NCBI RefSeq assembly: GCF_005239225.2
Contig: NC_133289.1
Span: forward strand, 14,988,889-15,052,888
Reading direction: 5' to 3'
Source: Populus alba
Lineage: Eukaryota; Streptophyta; Magnoliopsida; Malpighiales; Salicaceae
DNA: 64,000 bases
Made by a program: the position numbers and the translations under genes
The notes under the pieces: generated by a model
The model's database searches: none
The model's input: the letters and a program-made list of their open reading frames with translations, nothing else
Told to the model about the DNA's origin: nothing
Shown: one piece after another, positions 55,509 to 64,000 of the stretch
Layout of the letters: each line of letters opens with the position of its first letter
Numbering within the stretch: the first letter of the stretch is position 1

Positions 55509-57490
55509 TATGTCTCTGACCTCCCAGAAAACACATTGTTTTAGCCGATAAATAATGCCACACAGCTTCAATCAATCAAAAGGCCATCACTTCTTTCTTG
55601 TTCTTAAGAACAGGAATGCATTATTATTTTTCCTTGCTCAATTGAGAAATATTTTACTAATCCGATCTCTCCTAACCAAACCAGCAATAGAAACATACAG
55701 ATTTATGGACATGTCTTTATATATGGTAAGGGAATTTAAGTGTCTATATATTCAAGTTTTTGTTTGGATTGGACTTGGCAATTCATCTGTTTTATCTGTA
55801 TTGATATATATTGCAACTAAAATTTAAGTTTTCCAGTTCAGTCAAATATATAAGCAATTTATACCGCGGTTAAAGAATAACTGAGAATCATATATCAAAG
55901 TATATGTATAATCTCATTCATTAATCAAACTATATTGTATACGTTTTTCTCAGAGAACTCTGACAATTAGTAAAAAGGGTGGATTCTTCTTTTCTTTTTC
56001 CTCTTGTTTACGTTCTTAAGTCTAGGGTAGGTCACCAACTTAAAGTTACATATTCAGAAACTTGTAACCAAAAGCTAGCAATCGGCAAGTAAAGGGCCGC
56101 CCGTACATAAAATAAAATAAAAAGGTACTGCGTGAATTGAAGCCTGTCGTCTCCAAGCAAAACCTTTGTCGATGAGTTCACAAGCCTTGACTCCATTCTG
56201 CAACACTGCATTAAGAGTCTGTCAAACGGGTGGTGCAGAATAATCATAACAAACCACACAAAAGACACATGCTCCAAATATAGAGAAGAACAAACAAAAG
56301 GCCTTCATCATACACAGAATGTAGAAACATTTAAATATTAAGGAGAATTCAAGCGATGACAATAACAGTATCTGGCAATATGCAAGAGATTATAAGAAAG
56401 AAAAGGAAATCCCTCCAAATAAGATACAAAAGATGTCATGTGAGCTGTGATCATGAACTAATAATAAAAAAACAATAATGAAAGCTAATCGAACGTGAGG
56501 AATCATTCGTTTCACTGACCACAAATCATACTTTATAAACATAGTTTGACCAGGAACATACATTTAGATGTTTCATCATTAGATTAGCTAGCTTTTAGTC
56601 TTACTGTTGAAGATGGGAACACACTCCCGCCGAACTCTCTGCCAATAATCTCCCTTTTAACTTGGAAAAATTGAAAACCACTCTCTTTTTAGCGACTTTG
56701 CTTGGTGTCAAAGCATTTTTAACACTGTCCATCTAGCCGGGTTTCGAGGCCACCTTGTGATTTTTACCTAATCTCCTTTCATGTGGGTTTTGCTTGTCTT
56801 CCAGTTTTGTTAATTGGTTGGCTGCTTTGTTGTTTGGTTCTGTGTTCTCTTAATCACTATGAGACAACCCTTCGTGTTACATGTGGCCATGGCTTCCGGA
56901 GCGGTGGAGTGGGCAATTGTACAAGTGATGGGATCTTGCTTCGTACCTAATCTTATCCCGTTTGATGATGTTTGATGTTTAAAACATTATTTAAATTTTG
57001 GTTTGGATTGGATTCATGTTAGCTTGTCCAGTTAACAATTTGTGGGTGAAATAATAAAAATAAAATTATTTAAAAGTTTTTAGGATCTCGTTAAATTGAT
57101 TTAGAGTTCTTTAAGAATTTATTAACCGAAAATATGAGTTCTTTGATTTTAAGTAATTCTTTAAAGGCTGTGTTGTCGCAAATCATAATTTGTCCAGTTG
57201 TCCGGTCCTATTTGTGAGAGACAGATTGTTATGCCGAAGAAGAATTTTTATCATGTTAAAGAATTATTCATGAAATATGTATATCGTGTTAAAGAATTAT
57301 TCATGTAAAGAACAAACATAATTTAACATGGTTGATATACTCATTTAGGAGATTTTTCACTAGTGGTTCGTGTGGATTACTGTTAAATCATGGAATATGT
57401 CTATCATGTTAACAAATAATTTAACTATAATTAGAGTATGTCTACCATGAAATATGTATACAATGTTAAATTAATCATGTTTGCTCTTTA
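55509..57490. other. Intergenic DNA with a possible minus-strand exon
   Basis: Mostly featureless. On the minus strand 56215-56124 looks exon-like: a TTTGACAG acceptor-like end, then an open stretch reading TLNAVLQNGVKACELIDKGF. No neighbouring exon was found. Short diverged repeats of TGTTAAAGAATTATTCATG occur at about 57254-57310. Confidence 0.3.
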
Positions 57491-58220
57491 CATAACAGTC
57501 ATTAATCATTTGAATAAGATTTGAAACTCTTTTCAAATCTCATTCCACCTTGGTTGATGATTTTTCAGTCAATAATATTTGAGATCAGATGAAATATATT
57601 TTTTAATTCACCTAGAGTGATGAATCATCTCTTGATCATTCAAATACCTTTATATAGTTTATGTTATACTCAATGTCTGTCATTTCATTACCTCGATTAA
57701 GATAACATATAACAGGATCAAAGCATAACATTCTCTATATAAGATAACTTAGTGATTTCAAATCTAAGGATTACTTACACAACTGTCATGTAAGTCTTTT
57801 TATAGACTTAAGTGATTTCTCCATATAGAATTCTCATGCGGTTCAATTCAATGTACATGCCTTATGATAAACACCTATATATTTATTCTAGATATCTCTT
57901 ATACCTCACCTTATAAGAATAGTTGCTTCCTTTCATAAAAAAAAGAAAAAAGAAAAAAGAAAAAAGAAAGAAGCATAATATGTACTGGTTTCTATGGCTC
58001 TAATAAATATCTAGTATTTAAGATAGTATCGACTATCAATATTTTAGAAATAATGCTTTGATGCAATAGAAATCTCATAACTATAATAACTTTATAATTT
58101 CATTTGCAAAGCATTTATGTCTCATGAAATTTATTTTTATTCTAAATTCATAAATTAAATATTAGATTCATTAATTTTAATATTATATGAATATTACCAA
58201 TAATTATATTAAATTTTTAG

Positions 58221-58260
<40 letters not shown>
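57491..58260 (-). repeat. Fragment of the long LTR-like repeat
   Basis: Collinear with 45080-45860, as shown by GATTTGAAACTCTTTTCAAA, GGATCAAAGCATAACATT, ATATAAGATAACTTAGTGAT, GTGATTTCTCCATATAGAAT and CAATAGAAATCTCATAACTA. It ends with a (TA)n run at 58222-58257, next to the old copia element. Confidence 0.65.
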
Positions 58261-58261
<1 letters not shown>

Positions 58262-58277
58262 CATATGTAACTAAAAA

Positions 58278-58463
58278 TGTTAAACAGATTGTGTAATGCG
58301 GCTGTAAATCTCCTTAACCATGTGAAGAGATACCTTGGCATTATAAATGAAGTTACAGTTAAAGAGTCCTATACAATAGGATTGTATAAGTGTAGGTGAA
58401 CAAACTAATAGATACAATGAATTCTATGTTAATTACAATTGATCTTAAGGATAACTCTTATCA
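58278..58463 (-). repeat. 3' LTR of the old copia element
   Basis: Reads TGATAAGAGTTATCCTTAAG...TTTAACA on the minus strand. It matches the copy at 62535-62714 in wording and order. Confidence 0.8.
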
Positions 58464-60400
58464 ACCGTTGTAAGGTAAGTGTGGGAGAAGGAAGAACGCG
58501 AAGCTTGCTTTGAAAGAGAAAGAATTGTGGTTTGGACACACCTTTTATAAAGGAGTCAGCGAGCTGTAGGGAAGAGGGAACAAATTGTAACTTCAAGAAG
58601 CCATTAGCAATAAGCTCATGGACAAAATGGTAGTCAATGGCAATATGCTTGGACCATGAACGAGTACTAGGAATACCAGTCATGAAGATGGCACTTTGAT
58701 TGTCATAGCACAAAGTAGGGGAAGTTGGTAATGTCACATGAAGGCCTCTAAGTATTTGAACTATCTAAGCAATATCAGTAGTGGCGACCGTTAATGAGCA
58801 ATACTTAGCTTCTATACTAGATCGTGAGATAGTACTATGTTTCTTGGAAGATCGTGAAATTAAATTAGAACCAAGAAAGATTGCATAACTAGTGGTAGAT
58901 CGACGAGTGTCATGACAACCGGCCCAATCAGCATCAGAATAAGCAAGAAGTTCACAAGTGGATTGTTTCTACAGCTGAAGACCACAGTGAATAGTGCCTT
59001 TAATATATCATAAAATGCGTTTAAGTACACGAAAGTGATCCTCTGTTGGAGAGTGCATAAATTGACAAATGGAATTAACGTTGAATGACAAATCAGGTGT
59101 GGTGATAGTCAGGTATTGTAGTGCCAGCCAAAGAACAAAACAATGTAGGATCAATATACAAAGGTCCTTAAACTGTCAAATGTTGTCCCACAACAAAAGG
59201 TATAGAGATTGGCTTAGCGTCAACCATGAAAGCTCGCTGCAAGAGATCAAGGACATACTTTGTTTGGCTGAGGAGTAGACCCTGATCAGTAGGCTGAACT
59301 TCAACACCAAGAAAATAATGAAGGAAACCTAATCTTTAAGTGAGAACTCCTTGGAAAGAGAAGCAATAAACTAATGAACTAGAGATGTATTACTGCTAGT
59401 AATTACGATGTCATCAACATAGAGGAGTAGATAAGCTGTCCCGAGAGTAGAGTGATAGACAAATAATAATGAATCAGCTTTGCTGGAAAGAAAACCAATT
59501 TGAAGAAAAAAAAACTGAAGCGATGGAATCAAGCTCTTGGTGTTTGTTTCAAGTCATATAGTGCTCGTTTGAGGTGATAGACATGTCGAGGAAACAAAGG
59601 ATCAGTATAGCCTGAAGGTTGTTCCATGTAGACTTTATCATGAAGGAGGCCATGGAGAAACGTATTATTAACATCAAACTGATGTAAACACCAGCAAGAT
59701 GTAAGTGTCAATAACAGAATCAGGCGAATAGTAGTTGGGCGAACAACAAGACTAAACGTGTCATCAAAATCAACACCCTTAATCTGAGAGAACCCTTGAG
59801 CCACAAGACGTGCTTTATGGCACTCAATTGACCCATTAAATTGAAGTTTGGTCTTAAAAATTCATCAGGAACCAACCACATTATGAGATGAAGGATGAGG
59901 TACCAGAGTCCAAGTTTCATTCCTCTACAAGGCTTGAATTTTAGAGTCTATAGCAGACAACCATTCAGGGTGTTTGGCAGCTGATTTAAAACCTCATGGC
60001 TTTTTTAGAGCAAGTAGAGTTTCAAAAGGATATAAAGAAAAGCAAGTAGTCATAGCATGTTGGACCCGTGGTTTAAAAATACTAGTCTTCCCTCGAGTAA
60101 CCATGGGATGGCTATTAGTGAGTAGAGAAGGTTGGGAAGAATCAAGAGATGGTGAGGCTATAATGGATTGTCACCGCAGGGCAAACATGAGGAACTAGAC
60201 GGTAATGATGAGAGGATAGAGTCAGTAGTTGAAATAAAAGGACTAGACACACATTTTGCACATTCAAAGAAAGTATTATAGTTATTGATGGATGAAATGT
60301 TAGGGGCAAAACCATCGACATAGAGAAAAGCATTTTTGAAAACTTTATATGATGATAGATATAAACACGACATGTCTGTCAATCGAAGCATCGAAAACCC
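58464..60400 (-). pseudogene. Copia reverse transcriptase and RNase H remnants
   Basis: 58429-58737 (minus) keeps the RNase H end: CYDNQSAIFMTG, SKHIAIDYHFVHELIANGF and FVPSSLQLADSFIKGVSKPQ. 59529-59804 keeps part of RT: MAQGFSQIKGVDFDDTFS, DVNNTFLHGLLHDKVYMEQP and HLKRALYDLKQTPRA. The catalytic YVDD region near 59410-59440 reads as LLYVDDIVI in the minus strand. Frames change repeatedly, so no product is expected. Plus-strand frames 59069 and 59974 are shadows. Confidence 0.88.
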
Positions 60401-62496
60401 TTATGAAGGGTACTGTAACCTAAAAAGACACGAAAAAAATTTTAGAGATAATTTATATGGCAAATAATCATATAAATAAGGAAAGCAAAGACACCCAAAG
60501 GTACGAAACATGAAATAATCAAGTTTCTTACCAAACAATAAATCATAAGGAGTCTTACCACCAAAAGACGGTAAAGGGAATCATTTTATGAGAAATATTG
60601 TCGTAGATAATGCCTTAACCATAAGGATACTAGCAGATGAGCATGAAATATATGAGTATGACCTATTTCTAGAACATGCCAATGTTTGCGTTCTACAATG
60701 CTATTTTGACTAGGAGCATATGGACATGCTAGACGTTAAACAATACCATGAGATTGTAGATGATTTCAAACTTAGTAATGGTAAATTCAGTCCCGTCATC
60801 ACATTGAAACTATTTTATTTTTGCTGAAAATTGTGTGGTAATGTAATTTTAGAAGTTGATGAATGTATCAAAAAAATCATATCTATGTTTAAAAGGAAAC
60901 ATCCAGCTAAATCGAGTACAATCATCGATAAAAACAGCGTAGTAATGATAATAATTAACAGAAGAAATTGTTGATGGGCCCCATAAATCACAATGTAAAC
61001 AATCAAAAGGAAGGTCATAACGTTTATCATTAAGAGAGAATTGTAAACGATGACTTTTACCAAGCTGACAACCATCACAATGTGAATAATCTGTTTGAAT
61101 CAATTTGTCACTACAAGAAATAGATCTTATTCTAAATAAAGAGGCAACTAAATGAAAATATGGATGACCTAGACGTGCATGCTATAGTCGAACTATGGCT
61201 CGTGGCTTATTGGAAGAGAGAATTGAAGCAAGAGCGCAAAGATGTTGATCAAGAATGTAGAGACCATTCTCACATTGACCGACCCTCAGTACCATTCTGG
61301 TAGCTAGATCCTGTATCACAAAGCCAAAAGAATCAAATATAACCTGACAGTTAAGTTGTTTTGTGAGTTAACTGATAGAAATAGATTTTTTGTAATGTCT
61401 GGAACAATAAAAACATTAGACAACACAATGGAGCTTTGAGGAACAATATTAGAAACAGAACCTTTGTGAGAAATTGGAAGAGATTATCCATTATCAACTA
61501 GGACACATTCATTGATAGTGTAAACAGTGGATACATCCAAATTGTCCGGGTTATTTGTTATATGAGAGGTGGCACCATAATCAAGAAACCACTCATGATT
61601 ATTGAGGTCTTAGACAGTTCATGCAAAAAAGGCTTTAAGGATGTTAGCAGGCTGTTTCTTTTTAAACTTCAGGAAATTCCAGAAATGTTTAGCCAAGTGG
61701 CCCTCTTTGTTACAAATTGATAGTAAATCACGGTGTTGGGTAGTGGTTTAACACTGCTAGAGTATGTAGAGGTTATGGAAAATCATGGTTTTCCTCTCTT
61801 TGGTTCTAACTTGCATGAAGTCTATTATGTATAACAAACAAAAGTGTATGGCGAGTGGGAAACAGACTTTGCAATATCTAATGACTTAATGCTTTTGGAA
61901 CAATCTCGGGTAAGGAGGGTAATGGAAGGTGTGAGATCATTGTGGTAGAGAAAATCTTGTAATCTGGTCCCAATGCTTATAAATACCAATGAACTTTATA
62001 TGTGTCATCAACAGGACGACCAATGGCTGCTAGTTGATCACAAAGTCCCTTGAAAATCATAGAGAACTCAACATCAGATTGAGATCCTCGATGTATTAGT
62101 TGGAGTTCATCTTTGAGATGCAATTCACGAGTCTTTGATCGGTGTGAGAAAGAAACTTCAAGAGCTTGCCAAGCCTCATATGAGTGTCATAAACCCAATA
62201 CCTCACTTATGGACTCTTCTATGAGGGAAGAAAACAGCAAACTCATAAGCATTTAGTCTGTATGCAACCAAGAATTATGAGCAAGATTTGGCTTTATGAC
62301 TCCACTAGAATAAGTGATCACAACACAATGGAGCAACAATGCTCCCATCCAAGAAACCAAAGAGTTCTTGACTAGTTAACAGGGGAACAAACTAATTTCT
62401 TCATAATAGATAATTGGAGGAGGTTAGTTTAATGGTAAGCATGTGCACCATTGTGTTGAGCGGAAGAGTAAGGTAAGAAGAAAATGAATCTGCCAT
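60401..62496 (-). pseudogene. Copia gag, protease and integrase remnants
   Basis: 62401-62496 is the gag start. About 61680-61730 is a decayed zinc knuckle region (KEGHLAKHF-like). About 61560-61590 is a protease-like stretch. 60849-61103 is the integrase N-terminal and core start: CDGCQLGKSHRLQFSLNDK, HCDLWGP and YYAVFIDDCTRFSWMFPF. All are broken by frameshifts and stops. The order equals that of the young element. Confidence 0.85.
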
Positions 62497-62534
62497 GATT
62501 TCAATCTCCAACTGAGGCTTTGATATCATAAAAG

Positions 62535-62714
62535 TGTTATATAAATTGTGTAATACAGTCGTAAATCTCCTTAACCATGTGAAGAGATACCTTGACATTA
62601 TTTAATGAAGTTACAGCTAAAGAGTTCTATATAATAGGATTGGATAAGTGTAAGTTAACAAACTGATAGATATTATGAATTCTATACTAATTACAATTGA
62701 TCTTAAGGATATCA
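62535..62714 (-). repeat. 5' LTR of the old copia element
   Basis: Starts TGATATCCTTAAGATC on the minus strand and ends ATATAACA. A short deletion relative to the 3' copy removes part of TGATAAGAGTTATCC. Confidence 0.8.
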
Positions 62715-62777
62715 GTAATGAACTAATTAAATACATGATATATTAAACTAAAAGTACTATTATCATGATGGAATGTC

Positions 62778-62954
62778 ATGGAGTGTTTAGAAAGCATTCG
62801 TGCTCGTGGAAAGTTTTGTGATCAAATTGTAACACAAGGAAAAATACATATTTCTGCTCGAACAAACGGATATGGTTCATTATTTGGAGCAATTATTGCA
62901 TATGGTAGTGGAAAACACCCCAATTGTAACACAAAGAATGTTCTCTTCTGTTAA
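62778..62954 (+). CDS. 58-codon ORF of unknown nature (uncertain)
   Basis: An ATG-started frame of 58 codons beginning MECLESIRARGKFCDQIVTQ, with GKIHISARTNGYGSLFGAII in the middle and GSGKHPNCNTKN near the end. Its composition is balanced, unlike the AT-driven frames around it, and it has four Cys. No signal peptide. I do not recognise a family. It could be an exon or fragment of a larger gene, a transposon piece or chance. It lies 64 bp beyond the old copia LTR. Confidence 0.3.
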   Translation: MECLESIRARGKFCDQIVTQGKIHISARTNGYGSLFGAIIAYGSGKHPNCNTKNVLFC

Positions 62955-63895
62955 TTAGCACAATTCATAAAAAGGTTTGCTCCCATTTTCTTTTCTTTTT
63001 TTAATATTATTACTATTTACAAGTTGGAAAATGTCGGCTTCTACCGAAATAGTGCTTCCAACCTAACACTAGAACTAGCTAGAACACGCAAGTGAAGATC
63101 TAATTTTTTTGGTTTTTCTAAAAGATGTTGAAAATTAACAGTGATTAAATTCGCTAATTAATCATTTGCATGCAGCCGTGATTAAGATTGAAAAAGCTTC
63201 TCCCATATATGGTCAGGCAATTAAGAATATATCTATAAATATGATTGGTTCGATCATTAGACGTAGAAAATCAACTGTTCATGACTTAATTTAGCCTGCA
63301 TCTGATTTGAGTGACTAGACTATAATGGAATATCAGCATGCCCAGCAGAGCACCGCCTCGGCACCCCGTAAAAATCTTGGGTGCTTGGAATCTTTGGTAC
63401 CGAGTTGACACGTGTGAATAGTGAGTTAAACAACATACTATCATAATGCACACGTGTCCTCTGAGCGACATGCAGGCATGAGGGCACCATGAGCAAAATC
63501 TATCTTCTTCTTCTTCTCTTGGCAGATGGATTAGAGAACAAATAGCTCCAGTCTCCAGCGTCCGGTCCACCCTGCTACTGTATTTTTAACTATTCCTGCG
63601 CCTGCCTAATTTATTCTGAAAGGTACGTGTCACTTACGTGAGAAAACCATTTCCACGCGCATCTCCTATTTGCCTTTGACTACGCCCCAATTTTGCTATT
63701 ACACAAAAATTGCCCTCTTGCTTTTTCAAGCAAACAATTGGCGAGATTATTACATTGTGTTTTTTTTTTTAATTTTTCTGTTTAAGTATCTTAATTTTCA
63801 TTTTTTTAAGTTTACAAATTTCTAAATCTTTTTTAATCAAGTATTTTATTTTTATGGTGTCAAATATATTGTTAACATGGTTGTTAAACCAATAC

Positions 63896-63948
<53 letters not shown>

Positions 63949-64000
63949 CGTGGGTGTTTAGAACAGTTTACGCGTATCTTAATTAATTCTACGGATTCTG
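62955..64000. other. Intergenic DNA at the window end
   Basis: ACGTG-containing boxes at about 63410 (GACACGTGTG), 63450 (CACACGTGTC) and 63624 (TACGTGTCAC), and a (TA)n run at 63899-63945. They may belong to a promoter of a gene beyond the window. No coding exon was recognised; the minus-strand frame at 63286-63570 has no support. Confidence 0.35.
63899..63945. repeat. (TA)n microsatellite
   Basis: About 47 bases of alternating TA. Confidence 0.95.

Larger units (their letters stand above)
58278..62714 (-). mobile_element. Old, decayed Ty1/copia element
   Basis: About 4.44 kb on the minus strand. Terminal direct repeats lie at 62535-62714 (5' LTR, about 180 bp) and 58278-58463 (3' LTR, about 186 bp). 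They differ at many positions and by small indels, so the insertion is much older than the copia at 17142. A degenerate primer site (TGATATCAAAGCC) follows the 5' LTR. Domains occur in the normal order with many stops and frameshifts. Gag starts MADSFSSYLTLPLNTMVHML, nearly the same as the young element (LPLNTMVHMLTIKLTSSNYL shared), so both belong to one family. No target duplication is recognisable. Confidence 0.9.

Overview
The window is eukaryotic plant DNA, most likely from a poplar or close Salicaceae relative. It is very AT-rich, gene-poor and full of transposable elements. It carries one intron-containing gene that can be followed exon by exon, short LTRs with a plant initiator-Met primer site, a tRNA-derived SINE, and dispersed repeat families of a kind I associate with Populus (by memory, not by search). 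There are no operons, CRISPR arrays or ribosomal RNA genes. A 500-N assembly gap lies at 7350-7849.

Layout. 1-14.9 kb: intergenic repeats, including a CACTA-like terminus, a duplicated block (2371-3105 and 4149-5095), two SINE remnants and a decayed CACTA transposase gene cut by the gap. 14.9-16.2 kb: a 1.3-kb non-autonomous hAT-like element with an 8-bp target duplication. 17.1-31.3 kb: a young Ty1/copia element (200-bp LTRs, target duplication ATCTT). Its integrase region is split by a younger 9.5-kb Ty3/gypsy-type, gag-only element on the minus strand, with 2.13-kb LTRs, target duplication ACTGG and a 1.1-kb minisatellite near its 3' end. 31.3-37 kb: repeats, with a hairpin array, a full SINE with a 13-bp target duplication and a TRIM-like remnant. 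37.2-43.5 kb: two paralogous single-exon genes with a VPFxWExxPGxP motif, separated by a 2.2-kb solo LTR of the same family as the nested element and by a 1.4-kb DNA transposon. 44.5-49.1 kb: a long LTR-like repeat, a broken AT-hook gene and a copia gag remnant. 49.9-54.8 kb: a complete ten-exon gene for replication protein A 32-kDa subunit, with an E2F-type site upstream. 55-58 kb: intergenic, with three clustered G-boxes. 58.3-62.7 kb: an old, broken minus-strand copia element of the same family as the young one. 62.7-64 kb: intergenic, with a 58-codon ORF.

Only three host genes are well supported: RPA32 and the two VPFxWExxPGxP genes. RPA32 acts in DNA replication and repair; the paired genes are of unknown function. 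The rest is a layered record of transposition. I did not find a clearly new biological system. The most unusual signal is a tandem set of hairpins in the LTR leader of the gypsy-type family. Two family members keep the order and position of the stems while the stem sequences differ.
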